Shown here: in pieces, positions 51,487 to 59,489 of the stretch
Layout of the letters: every line of letters begins with the position of its first letter
Numbering within the stretch: the stretch's first letter is position 1
Notes under the pieces: model-generated
What the model was told of the DNA's origin: nothing
The model's input: only the letters and a program-made list of their open reading frames with translations
Databases searched by the model: none
DNA from: Anaerolineales bacterium
GTDB lineage: Bacteria; Chloroflexota; Anaerolineae; Anaerolineales; UBA11579
Assembly (NCBI GenBank): GCA_019454165.1
Contig: CP075367.1
Location: 2,086,805-2,150,804, forward strand
Direction of reading: 5' to 3'
DNA: 64,000 bases
Made by a program: the position numbers and the translations under genes

Positions 51487-53151
51487 CTATTCAGCCGGGA
51501 CGTTCATGAAGCTGTCCCACAGGTAGCCGTAGTAATCGAAGCTACCGGTGTTACCCACGTGGTACGGGTTGGAAGCATCCAAACCGCGGGCCCAGGAGGC
51601 CACCACGTCGTCAGCGTCGAAGTCAGAACCGTCATGGAACTTCACGCCGTCACGCAGGTGGCAGGTCCACACCGTGGAGTCAGCGTTGGATTCGCAGGAG
51701 GTAGCCAACTCAGGGAAGGTGGCACCCGAGTCCTTGCCGTATTCCAGCAGGGTCTCAACCACCTGTTGGCAGGCGGTCAGCGACTCACCGTCGGTCTCAT
51801 CAGCACAGTCAAGGCTGATCGGCTCAGCATTCTGGACGAACACGATGCTGTCAGTGCCATTGTCCAGGAAGTTGAACTGGGGAGCGCCGAAGGGCGGGTA
51901 GTACGCACCCTGCAGGGAAGCCAGGGCGGCGTGGGCGGCAGCGCCGTGCGCCACGGGGATCAGGGGCACCAGCTCCTTGACCATGTTGTTAGCCTCGGCA
52001 TACAGCGGGGCAGCCGTGGCTACATCAGCGATCGAGGAAGCTTCTTGCAGAGGGCCGTAGATCTCAGCATGGGCGTTACCAAACTGCGGGTTGTTGGCGC
52101 CGAAGTGGAAGTCCATGAAGTTGGTGACGTGCGGGTAGTCCGCGCCCCAACCCAGGAGGTGCATACCATCGGTCAGCTCACCGGAGGTGGAAGCGGCGAT
52201 GAACTCACCGGATTCCATGGGAACCACCTCAACGGTGATGCCCAGGTTCTCCTGCAGCTGCGCCTGGATCTCAGTGGCTACACGAGCCGGCTCGGGCAGG
52301 TACACACGGAACACGTCACGGTAGTACAGACGGGTGGTGAAACCATCCGGGTAACCGGCTTCGGCCAGCAGGGCGCGGCCAGCTTCGGCGTCGAACTCGT
52401 ACCAGGACTCACCTTCGCAGCCATTCGGGATGGCGCACGGGGTGAAGTGCGAAGCAACCTCAGACCCATCGGGGTAGAAGTTGTCCACAATGCGCTGGTA
52501 GTCGATGCCCAAGGCGATCGCGCGGCGCACATCTACATCGTCATACGGGGAGGCCGTATTGGTGAAACCAATGTAGAACACGTTGGGGTTCTGATGGTAG
52601 AGGATCTGCAGATTGGGGTCGTTCTGCACCGTGGCGTAGTCAGACGGGCTGAGGTTGCTCACGTAGTCAGCGGTGCCTGCCTGCAGTTCCTGCAAGCGGG
52701 CGGCGCCTTCGGTCAGCCAGCGCAGGGTCACCGTGGAAGCAGCGCCAGCCTCACCCCAGTAGTCGTCAAAGCGGGTGTAAACGATCTGGTTGCCGCGGTC
52801 CCACTCGGCGACCTGGTAAGGGCCGGTACCGATCGGGTTCTCCAGCAGCTCACCGGTGCCGCCAGTGCGGGCCAGGTGCTCCTGCGGCTGAATGCCGAAG
52901 GGCGTAAAGGCGATCTTGGCCTCGAACGCAGGATCCGGCTTGCACAGGGTGAACACAACGGTCAGCTCATCCACCGCTTCGATGGAGAGAACCTTGCCGC
53001 CGTAGTCACAGCTGCCGGCGTCCAGTTTCAGGCCTTCAAATTCTGCCAGGGCGGAAAACTCGTCCTGCACTGCGGTTCCACCGGAACCACAAGCGGCCAG
53101 GACGAGGCTAAAGGCCACCAGCAGAGCAAACAAAGTGCTCATTTTCTTCAT
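51487..53151 (-). CDS. oppA: Peptide-binding lipoprotein of the ABC transporter
   Basis: Family 5 solute-binding protein with a lipoprotein signal (LFALLVAFSLVLAACGSGG, lipobox LAAC, cysteine at 21). Family strings GIQPQEHLARTGG, NPIGTGPYQVAEWDRGNQIVY, and near the C-terminus the WTCHLRDGVKFHDGSDFDADDVVASWARGLD segment. The HDG..F-A-DVV motif lies near the C-terminus, whereas in typical family members it is N-terminal, so the domain order looks permuted. It has a GAGGAG ribosome-binding site and a long leader with hairpins behind a consensus promoter, and is first in the five-gene operon. Confidence 0.9.
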   Translation of the reverse strand: MKKMSTLFALLVAFSLVLAACGSGGTAVQDEFSALAEFEGLKLDAGSCDYGGKVLSIEAVDELTVVFTLCKPDPAFEAKIAFTPFGIQPQEHLARTGGTGELLENPIGTGPYQVAEWDRGNQIVYTRFDDYWGEAGAASTVTLRWLTEGAARLQELQAGTADYVSNLSPSDYATVQNDPNLQILYHQNPNVFYIGFTNTASPYDDVDVRRAIALGIDYQRIVDNFYPDGSEVASHFTPCAIPNGCEGESWYEFDAEAGRALLAEAGYPDGFTTRLYYRDVFRVYLPEPARVATEIQAQLQENLGITVEVVPMESGEFIAASTSGELTDGMHLLGWGADYPHVTNFMDFHFGANNPQFGNAHAEIYGPLQEASSIADVATAAPLYAEANNMVKELVPLIPVAHGAAAHAALASLQGAYYPPFGAPQFNFLDNGTDSIVFVQNAEPISLDCADETDGESLTACQQVVETLLEYGKDSGATFPELATSCESNADSTVWTCHLRDGVKFHDGSDFDADDVVASWARGLDASNPYHVGNTGSFDYYGYLWDSFMNVPAE

Positions 53152-53195
53152 ATGTACTTCTCCTCAAAAGAACTTCTGTCAGGTACTGCATTAAT

Positions 53196-53260
53196 AAAAA
53201 AACAGGTGAAACTTGCCTTTTTCAGCCTCACCTCCTTTGGCTACCCCGGAAAAAGGGGTA
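53196..53260 (-). promoter_or_regulatory. Structured leader of the peptide ABC operon (possible attenuator)
   Basis: Going downstream on the minus strand, the first hairpin is TACCCC...GGGGTA (53242-53260). The second pairs AGGTGAGG (53226-53233) with TTTCACCT (53204-53211) and is followed by a U7 tract (53196-53202). The second has the form of an intrinsic terminator located between promoter and oppA, and it also includes a strong AGGAGGTGA Shine-Dalgarno-like string. It could attenuate the operon; the ligand is unknown. Confidence 0.5.
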
Positions 53261-53266
53261 AGTTTG

Positions 53267-53294
53267 ATTATATAACGCTGAATTGGGCTGTCAA
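53267..53294 (-). promoter_or_regulatory. Consensus sigma-70 promoter of the peptide ABC operon
   Basis: On the minus strand, TTGACA (53289-53294), a 16-base spacer and TATAAT (53267-53272): both hexamers are perfect. It starts transcription about 110 bases before oppA. Confidence 0.82.
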
Positions 53295-53306
53295 CGCCCA
53301 AGTTAG

Positions 53307-54059
53307 TTAATGGCTCAGGATCTGTGAGAGAAACAGCTTGGTGCGCTCTTCCTGGGGGTGGTTGAACACCGCATCCGGGCTGCCCTTTTCGACGATCAGG
53401 CCGTGATCCATAAAGATCACCTCATCAGCGGCGGCACGCGCAAAACCCATCTCATGCGTCACGCACACCATGGTCATGCCGTCTTTGGCAAGAGCCAGCA
53501 TGACGTCCAGCACCTCTTTGATCATTTCAGGGTCCAGGGCGCTGGTGGGCTCATCAAAGAGCATGATCTTGGGGTTCATGGCCAAGGCACGGGCGATCGC
53601 CACGCGCTGCTGCTGGCCGCCCGAAAGCTGGCCGGGGAAGTTGTCCGCCTTCTCGGAGATACCCACGCGCTTTAGCTGCTCATGGGCGATCTGCACGGCC
53701 TCATCCTTCTTGCGGCCGCGCACCACCCGCTGGGCGAGCACAATATTGTCCAGCACGCTCAGGTGCGGGAAGAGATTGAACAGCTGAAACACCATGCCGA
53801 TCTCGGCCCGGATGCTGTTGATGTCTTTGTTCTTTTCACTGAGGCGCTTGCCGTCCACCCAGACTTCGCCCTCGGTTTCCACTTCCAGGTGATTGATGCA
53901 GCGCAACAGGGTGCTCTTGCCGGAGCCGCTAGGCCCAACGATGACCACCACCTTGCCGCGCTCCACGTTGAGGTTGACGCCGCGCAGCGCCTGCACATCC
54001 CCAAAGTATTTGTGCAAGTTGCGGATCTCAATGATGTTCTTACTTGCGGCTGTTGCCAT
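53307..54059 (-). CDS. glnQ: Polar amino-acid ABC transporter ATPase (GlnQ-like)
   Basis: A 250-residue ATPase: [22 protein letters not shown], Walker [21 protein letters not shown]-loop [18 protein letters not shown], signature [35 protein letters not shown] and switch histidine VTHEMGFAR. This is the polar amino-acid import family. I chose ATG 54059; it overlaps the permease 3' end by 20 bp. It completes a binding protein-permease-ATPase set. Confidence 0.94.
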   Translation of the reverse strand: MATAASKNIIEIRNLHKYFGDVQALRGVNLNVERGKVVVIVGPSGSGKSTLLRCINHLEVETEGEVWVDGKRLSEKNKDINSIRAEIGMVFQLFNLFPHLSVLDNIVLAQRVVRGRKKDEAVQIAHEQLKRVGISEKADNFPGQLSGGQQQRVAIARALAMNPKIMLFDEPTSALDPEMIKEVLDVMLALAKDGMTMVCVTHEMGFARAAADEVIFMDHGLIVEKGSPDAVFNHPQEERTKLFLSQILSH

Positions 54060-54930
54060 GCAAACGCCTTTCAAGCACCCTCACCACAAGCGAGAGTATC
54101 AAAGTCATACCCAGGTACAGAATGGCCAGGATGGTATAGGCCTCGCGGAAGCGGAAGGTGCGCCCCGCATACAAGCGCGCCACCTGGGTGATATCGCGCA
54201 CCGCCAGCACCGAGACCAACGAGGAGTCTTTGACCATGGCTACAAAGTCATTGCCCAGGGCCGGCAGCACATTGCGGATGGCCTGCGGCAGGATGACGTA
54301 GCGCATCGCCTGGCCATAGCTCATGCCCAGCGAGCGGGCCGCTTCCATCTGGCCTTTGCCAATGGATTGGATACCCGCTCGGAAGATCTCCGCCAGAAAA
54401 GCGCCATAGGTCACCGAGAGGGCGATGATGGCGCGCACATTCAGCGAAATGCTGTCGTTGTTAATGGCCGCCAGCGGCTGGCCGATGAAGCCAAGCCCAT
54501 TTGAAGTCAGCCAGGCGCCCAGGGTCTTGAACACGCCCAGCGAATCGGGCACGGCCACCAGGGCAATATAGAAGATAAGCACCAGGATGGGGATGCCGCG
54601 CACCAGCTCCACATACAGCGTAGAGAGATTGCGCACCACCACATTGCGAGAGATGCGCCCCAACCCAGCCACCAGGCCGATCACCAGCGCGATGCTGTAG
54701 GCATACAGCGTGGTGGTGATGGTGATGCCGATACCGATGCGGATGAAGTTAAGCGCCTCGCCAAAACTGGTTTGGGTGGTGACGAGGTAGAACGCTCCAA
54801 TAGCAATTACAAAGATCCCACCCACCCACCAGGGAAACTCGTCAATGCGCTCTTGAAGTGTCTTTGGCCGCGGTTTTGCGCTTGCCTGTACTTGTGGAAG
54901 GTTGGGATCAATGCCAGTGCTGTGAGTCAT
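54040..54930 (-). CDS. Polar amino-acid ABC transporter permease
   Basis: A 296-residue HisM/GlnP-family permease with a cytoplasmic N-terminal extension of about 35 residues, then roughly five spans. Family signatures are [92 protein letters not shown] and [19 protein letters not shown], which includes the ATPase-coupling loop. GGAGG lies six bases before the ATG. A terminator hairpin lies just upstream. Confidence 0.94.
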   Translation of the reverse strand: MTHSTGIDPNLPQVQASAKPRPKTLQERIDEFPWWVGGIFVIAIGAFYLVTTQTSFGEALNFIRIGIGITITTTLYAYSIALVIGLVAGLGRISRNVVVRNLSTLYVELVRGIPILVLIFYIALVAVPDSLGVFKTLGAWLTSNGLGFIGQPLAAINNDSISLNVRAIIALSVTYGAFLAEIFRAGIQSIGKGQMEAARSLGMSYGQAMRYVILPQAIRNVLPALGNDFVAMVKDSSLVSVLAVRDITQVARLYAGRTFRFREAYTILAILYLGMTLILSLVVRVLERRLHGNSRK

Positions 54931-54945
54931 GAGCCTCCGTGAGAG

Positions 54946-54982
54946 AAAAAAAAGCCGGTGCGCAGAGGCTGCACACCGGCTT
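54946..54982 (-). terminator. Strong terminator inside the amino-acid ABC operon
   Basis: A 14-bp stem (54952-54965 with 54969-54982, one wobble pair, loop AGG) is followed by A8 at 54946-54953, i.e. U8 on the minus strand. It lies between the binding-protein stop (55015) and the permease start (54930), so most transcripts would encode only the binding protein. Confidence 0.88.
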
Positions 54983-55014
54983 ATTTATACTCCAGAAATC
55001 AAGTGAAACGAAGA

Positions 55015-55887
55015 TTACTCTCCGTCTTCACCGTAGGCGCCGGGGCCAATGTCATCGTAGGTCACGGCAAAGTCAGGGCCGAAGTACTTCGTGTTCAGCT
55101 CAGACAGCGTGCCATCAGCCATCATGGCCCGCAGAGCCTCGTTCACCGGACCCACCAGGTCGCTGCCCTTGGGGAAGATGAAACCGAGCTGATCGCTGGA
55201 CATGGAGGGGCCGACCAGCTTCAGCACATCGGCGTTCTCGCCCAGGTAACCCTGGCCGGCGGTCTCGTCGATGATCACGGCGTCAATGTCACCGGACACG
55301 AGGGCTTGCACCGCGAACGGGAACTGCTCAAAGGCCTGAATGCGATCCTCGGGCAGGTAGGTGGCGGCGATCTCGTAGTTGGTGGTGCTGGTCTGCGTGC
55401 CCAGCTTCAAGCTGGGGTCGTTGACGATGTCTTCGATGCTCTCGATGCGGGTCTCATCCTGGCGAACCAGCAGGCGCACGTCAATGTTCACATAGCCGAT
55501 GGAGAAGTCCACGATCTGAGCGCGGTCTTCGGTGATGGTGATACCGTCAGCGGCAGCGTCGAACTGGCCGTCCGCCACAGCCTGGATCATGCCATCCCAG
55601 CCAGCCTCAACATACACGGGGGTGCAGTGCAGGCGGGTGCAGATCTCATCCCAGGCATCGTAGTCCCAGCCGCCCGGGATGCCGGTCTCGGCGTCCACAT
55701 AGTTGAAGGGCAGGTAGGCGTTCTCGATGGCCACGGTCACTTCGCGGCAGTCCAGGTCCACAATGGCATCCCCGGCCGAGCCGAGACACTCACCACCACG
55801 CACCGTGGGATCCCCACCGGCGCCGCACGCGCTCAGCACCAGCGCGCCGACGATGAGGACAAAAAGTGTAAAGCGAACTTTCTGCAT
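55015..55887 (-). CDS. Amino-acid-binding lipoprotein (family 3 solute-binding protein)
   Basis: A 290-residue substrate-binding lipoprotein with signal LFVLIVGALVLSACGAGG (lipobox LSAC, cysteine at 21). The mature part has VTVAIENAYLPFNYVDAETGIPGGWDYDAWDEICTRL, VADGQFDAAADGITITEDRAQIVDFSIGY, the family 3 hallmark, and a C-terminal LVGPVNEALRAMMADGTLSELNTKYFG. It delivers polar amino acids to the permease/ATPase pair encoded downstream. AGGAGG precedes the ATG. A strong terminator after the gene favours high binding-protein expression. Confidence 0.94.
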   Translation of the reverse strand: MQKVRFTLFVLIVGALVLSACGAGGDPTVRGGECLGSAGDAIVDLDCREVTVAIENAYLPFNYVDAETGIPGGWDYDAWDEICTRLHCTPVYVEAGWDGMIQAVADGQFDAAADGITITEDRAQIVDFSIGYVNIDVRLLVRQDETRIESIEDIVNDPSLKLGTQTSTTNYEIAATYLPEDRIQAFEQFPFAVQALVSGDIDAVIIDETAGQGYLGENADVLKLVGPSMSSDQLGFIFPKGSDLVGPVNEALRAMMADGTLSELNTKYFGPDFAVTYDDIGPGAYGEDGE

Positions 55888-55974
55888 CTTGTTCCTCCTT
55901 AGGAACTCTAGAAAAAGTAGCGTTGTACTAATGTACTCTGAAAAACGCAGCGATGCAATGTTCCCGCGCAGACG

Positions 55975-56139
55975 CTACGCTTTTTTCTCTTCATCCTTGG
56001 GCTCATCATCACCAGACAGACCCTTGCGGAAGGCACGGATGCCTTCACCCAGATCGGCGCCCAGTTTGCCAAGGCGGCCAACACCGAAGACCAGGATCAC
56101 GATAATAAGAATAACGATCCATTCCCAACCACTGAACAT
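55975..56139 (-). CDS. tatA: Twin-arginine translocase subunit TatA
   Basis: A 54-residue TatA/E-type protein: one N-terminal span ([27 protein letters not shown]; the usual FGxxKLPELG hinge is here [14 protein letters not shown]), then the amphipathic helix [13 protein letters not shown] and an acidic tail. It oligomerises to form the Tat export pore. I start at ATG 56139 with AGGAGGTAG ahead of it. A Tat-signal L,D-transpeptidase is encoded about 5 kb away. No tatC is seen. Confidence 0.92.
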   Translation of the reverse strand: MFSGWEWIVILIIVILVFGVGRLGKLGADLGEGIRAFRKGLSGDDEPKDEEKKA

Positions 56140-56239
56140 AGCTACCTCCTGCCGAGAGGAGTCCAACTCCTCTGTAGGGTCATTCTACCAAAGCCATTGG
56201 TGGGCTGCGGTTTAGGATTAGAATGCCCCTCTTCGGGGC

Positions 56240-57604
56240 ATGTCAGTAACACCAGCTCAATTCACTCAACAGGTTCATCGCGCCTTGCAAAGCGTGGGGA
56301 AACGCTCACCTGGCGCCCCCGCCCTGCAGGCTTTGTTGTATTACCAACTGGTGTGCTCCCAGCCCACGCGCAGTGGCCGGCGCAGTGCCCCCAGTACGGA
56401 AACCTTTCTGCGGCGCAGCCTGCGCCAGTTCCGTACGGAGCATCCCGCCCACGCCAGCCTGCTGGCCCAGCGCTTCCTGGAGCAGGTGACCGCCAAAGAG
56501 GTCGCCTTGCAGCAGGCCGTCAGCCCAGAGACCGTGAATCGCAACCAGCAGCGGGCGATCCAGGTGTTTGCTGACTGGCTGCTGGCGCAGGAGCATGAAG
56601 CCCGCCAGCAGCGGCAAGCTGAACTGCTGGCCAGCCTGCCGCCGGCCAGCTTTGCGGAGCTGGTGGGCGCCCAGCCGATACAGAAGAAGATCAACCGCCT
56701 GCTCACCAGCCAGGAGCTGCCCTGGGTCGTTTGCCTGACCGGCATCGGCGGCATTGGCAAGACCTCGCTCGCCAACCAGGCCGTGCGCAGCCTGCTGCCC
56801 GACTCGGATTACAACCGGGTGCTGTGGCTGCAGGCTGCCGAAGGCCAACCGTTCAGCCAGCAGAGCTTGCTGAACGCGCTCAGCAAACACCTGCTGCCGG
56901 CCACCCTGCCCGCCAGCGAACGGCTACCCGCCTTGCAGTTGGCGCTGAAGAACAACCCCATGCTCATCGTGCTGGATGATGTGGATAGTGAGCTGGCTGA
57001 CCCGGCCTGGGTGGATTGGCTGCACGCCCTCGCACGGCCCAGCCGTTTTCTGCTGTGCAGCCGCCAGCGGCCGGCTGCCCTGGCGCGGGCGTATGTACTC
57101 TCGGTCGATGAACTATCCGCCAAGGCCTCACTGGAGTTGATGAGCCTGCAAGCCCGTGAAGTGGGCCTGGAGGCCAGCCTGCAACTCATCCGCAAACATG
57201 CAGCGGCTCTGTATGCGCGCACCGGCGGGAACCCGCTGGCGCTGAAGCTGGCGGTGGGCTTGTTGCACAGCTGGCCGATCTCGGCGGTACTGGACGCGTT
57301 GCACGAGCGCAGTCACGCGGATATTGACGCGGTCTACACCGCTATCTACCAGGCCAGTTGGCAGGCCTTAAGCCAGCCGGGCCGCCGCCTCCTGCTGGCC
57401 ATGCCGCTGGTCGGCAGCCAGGGCGCCAGCCTGGCGCAGCTGCGCGCCATCAGCGGCCTGAGCGCGGCCGCGCTGCGCAACGCGGTCCATGAGCTGCACC
57501 AGCGCAGCCTGCTGGAAGCCAGCGGCAGCGCGGAGCACAAGCGCTATGCCATTCACGCGCTCACGCGCAGCTTTCTGCGCACGCTGATCTTGAATGAACA
57601 CTAA
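56240..57604 (+). CDS. STAND/NB-ARC-type NTPase with N-terminal helix-turn-helix-like domain
   Basis: A 454-residue signal-transduction NTPase. P-loop LTGIGGIGKTSLANQ (168-176 core), Walker B MLIVLDDVD (241-249), RFLLCSRQ (sensor-like) near 269-276 and a GGNPLALKLAVGLL (GxP) motif of the NB-ARC arm. The N-terminal 130 residues are helical, with TAKEVALQQAVSPETVNRNQQRAIQVFADWL resembling a sigma-region-4 or helix-turn-helix unit. The usual C-terminal sensor repeats are missing; the next gene supplies TPR repeats and overlaps by 11 bp. The ATG lies in the 3' arm of an ATGCCCC/GGGGCAT hairpin (56223-56241). A regulator or a defence-type switch is possible. Confidence 0.85.
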   Translation: MSVTPAQFTQQVHRALQSVGKRSPGAPALQALLYYQLVCSQPTRSGRRSAPSTETFLRRSLRQFRTEHPAHASLLAQRFLEQVTAKEVALQQAVSPETVNRNQQRAIQVFADWLLAQEHEARQQRQAELLASLPPASFAELVGAQPIQKKINRLLTSQELPWVVCLTGIGGIGKTSLANQAVRSLLPDSDYNRVLWLQAAEGQPFSQQSLLNALSKHLLPATLPASERLPALQLALKNNPMLIVLDDVDSELADPAWVDWLHALARPSRFLLCSRQRPAALARAYVLSVDELSAKASLELMSLQAREVGLEASLQLIRKHAAALYARTGGNPLALKLAVGLLHSWPISAVLDALHERSHADIDAVYTAIYQASWQALSQPGRRLLLAMPLVGSQGASLAQLRAISGLSAAALRNAVHELHQRSLLEASGSAEHKRYAIHALTRSFLRTLILNEH

Positions 57605-58655
57605 GCAAACAGAGAAGCAATGGGTGCAGGCCAGCCTGCTGGCGGCCGTAGGCAGCAACCTGGCCTACTGGGCCGCCCAGCCCGCCGCCGCCCTGCGCCA
57701 CGAGACAAACAATCTGCATACTGCCGTCAGTTACGGGCTGCGCCTGCGGCCCACCCAAACCCAGGCCGCCCGGCTGCTGAGCCAAAGTTTTGAGGCGGCC
57801 CGCACCCAGCCCGCCGCCTGGCTGCCAGTTTATACGCAGGCATTGCAACTCAAAGCGTTGCCCAGCAGTCTGCGCGGCGGCCTGCTCTACCAACACGCGG
57901 TCGTGCTATGGCAGCATGACCAGGCTACAGAAGCCTGTCAGGCCTTTGAGCGCAGCCGGCGCTTTGCCCAGCGCCACGGCCTGGCGGCTTTGCATATGCG
58001 CAGCCTGATCGGCCTGTGCCTGGCTCACAGCCCGCAGCCCGCCAAAGCCAACCGCGCCGCCCAAGCCCTGCAGGACCTGCTGCCCCGCACGCGTAGCCAG
58101 CCGACCCTGCGCGCCCAGGCGAGCGCCGCGTTGGGTACGGTGGCCTATTTCGCCAAGGAGCATGCACAGGCCGCCCAGCATTTTGCAGCCGCGCTCGAAT
58201 ATACGCCTACCAGCCAGGCGCAAGGCCAGCTACACATCCTGGCGGGGTTGTGTGCACACGCGCTCGCTGATATAGATACCGCGATAGCGCACTACAACGC
58301 CGCCGCCCGCAGCCTGCAACAGCGTGCCAGCCCGGCGCAGATGGCCCGCGTGGAATTGCTGCGCGCCACGGCGCACTATGACAAGCGCACTCGCGGCCAG
58401 CAGGTGCGGCTGCAACCGGCCATCGCCGCCCTGCAACGCGCCGCCGAGCTGCTCAACCAAACCGAACAGGATGCCCGCAGCCGCGCCCAGCTCGAGAGCC
58501 TGCTGGGGCGCACCTACACGCGCAGCGGCGAGGTGGCCCGCGGTATCCGCTACCTCAGCAGCGCACTCGAGCTATCCGAAAGCAGCGGCGATCGGCGCCT
58601 GGCGGCCGACATCTTTGCCGCGCTGCACGAGCTGGAAAACAAAAACCCCGCCTGA
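57594..58655 (+). CDS. TPR-repeat protein partnered with the STAND NTPase
   Basis: A 353-residue helical protein made of TPR-like repeats, for example LLYQHAVVLWQHDQATEACQAFERSRRFAQRHGLAALHMRSLIGLCLAH, AQASAALGTVAYFAKEHAQAAQHFAAALEYTP and AQLESLLGRTYTRSGEVARGIRYLSSALELSESSGDRRLA. It lacks catalytic motifs, signal peptide and spans. It overlaps the NTPase gene by 11 bp. In most STAND proteins such repeats are fused to the NTPase, so I infer that the two form a split sensor-switch. The stop codon lies in the loop of the terminator. Confidence 0.8.
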   Translation: MNTKQTEKQWVQASLLAAVGSNLAYWAAQPAAALRHETNNLHTAVSYGLRLRPTQTQAARLLSQSFEAARTQPAAWLPVYTQALQLKALPSSLRGGLLYQHAVVLWQHDQATEACQAFERSRRFAQRHGLAALHMRSLIGLCLAHSPQPAKANRAAQALQDLLPRTRSQPTLRAQASAALGTVAYFAKEHAQAAQHFAAALEYTPTSQAQGQLHILAGLCAHALADIDTAIAHYNAAARSLQQRASPAQMARVELLRATAHYDKRTRGQQVRLQPAIAALQRAAELLNQTEQDARSRAQLESLLGRTYTRSGEVARGIRYLSSALELSESSGDRRLAADIFAALHELENKNPA

Positions 58656-58675
58656 CGGCGGGGTTTGTTTTCCAG
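58632..58675. terminator. Bidirectional terminator between the TPR gene and the S1 gene
   Basis: The left arm (58632-58652) and right arm (58657-58675) form a stem of about 19 bp with a two-base bulge. The G/C core CCCCGCC/GGCGGGG is flanked by A- and T-rich parts, and the loop is TGAC. The TPR stop codon TGA is in the loop. It ends transcription from both convergent genes. Confidence 0.85.
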
Positions 58676-58688
58676 TTTGCTGCAGCGC

Positions 58689-59402
58689 CTAGGCGCTGCG
58701 GCTGCCGAGCGTGCGCTCCAGCAGATCATCCATTTCGTCGGAGCCAGCTTTTTGCTTGCGGGCCTTGCCCTCACCCTGGCGAGACTGAGCTTCCTGCGCT
58801 TTGCGCCAGGCCATTTCCATGGCGGTGGGAGCCGGCGTGTTGTCGACTTCCTCTTCCACTTCTTCGACCTCCGGCTCAGGGGCAGCCAGCAGGGCTTTGA
58901 TGCTCAATTTGATCTGCTTCTTGCGGCGATCAACATCCAGCACCTTGACTTCGATCTCGTCGCCTACTTTGACAGCTTCGTCAGCGGAGCGCACATAGTC
59001 ATGCGACATCTCGCTAATGTGCACCAGGCCGGGGCGCTCCGCGCCCACTTCAACGAACGCGCCAAACTTTTCCAGCTTGGTGACTTTGCCTTTCAGCACA
59101 TTGTCTTTCTTGATGTCACGCCACTCCAGCAACAAGGGCTTGATCAAGGTCAATTCAATGTGGCCATCATCGCCAATGCGGCGAACCCAGGCTTCGACTT
59201 CATCGCCTTCTTTAACAACTTCTTCTACTTTGCGAACAGGCTCTTTGCGCAGTTGCGAAATAGGAATGACCGCCGGCTTGGCCTGGCCGATATCGACTAC
59301 CGCGCCAGCCAGTGTGGCCTTGATCACTTTACCTTTAATGAGGTCTTTTCTTTTGAGGCCAGGTTCCTGAGGGGCGGCCTCTTCACTATGTGCTTCCGAC
59401 AT
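58689..59402 (-). CDS. S1 RNA-binding domain protein (two S1 domains)
   Basis: A 237-residue protein with two S1-type OB folds: KRKDLIKGKVIKATLAGAVVDIGQAKPAVIPISQL (about 18-90) and NVLKGKVTKLEKFGAFVEVGAERPGLVHISEMSHDYVRSADEAVKVGDEIEVKVLDVDRRKKQIKLSIKAL (about 100-170), then an acidic and a basic C-terminal tail. It resembles a shortened ribosomal protein S1 or a general RNA-binding regulator. GGAG precedes the ATG. Whether it works as S1 on the ribosome is unclear, since S1 usually has four to six repeats. Confidence 0.85.
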   Translation of the reverse strand: MSEAHSEEAAPQEPGLKRKDLIKGKVIKATLAGAVVDIGQAKPAVIPISQLRKEPVRKVEEVVKEGDEVEAWVRRIGDDGHIELTLIKPLLLEWRDIKKDNVLKGKVTKLEKFGAFVEVGAERPGLVHISEMSHDYVRSADEAVKVGDEIEVKVLDVDRRKKQIKLSIKALLAAPEPEVEEVEEEVDNTPAPTAMEMAWRKAQEAQSRQGEGKARKQKAGSDEMDDLLERTLGSRSA

Positions 59403-59489
59403 TTTACAGCTCCGGGCTTGTTACCGATTTCACAACAAGCCCTGATTGTACCTGCGCGCTCAGGGTTTGTAAAGCCCGCCGCAGAAATA

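Noticed and set aside
51394..53310. 638-residue plus-strand frame opposite oppA
   Set aside because: Val/Gly/His-rich shadow of a lipoprotein gene with promoter, leader and ribosome-binding site.
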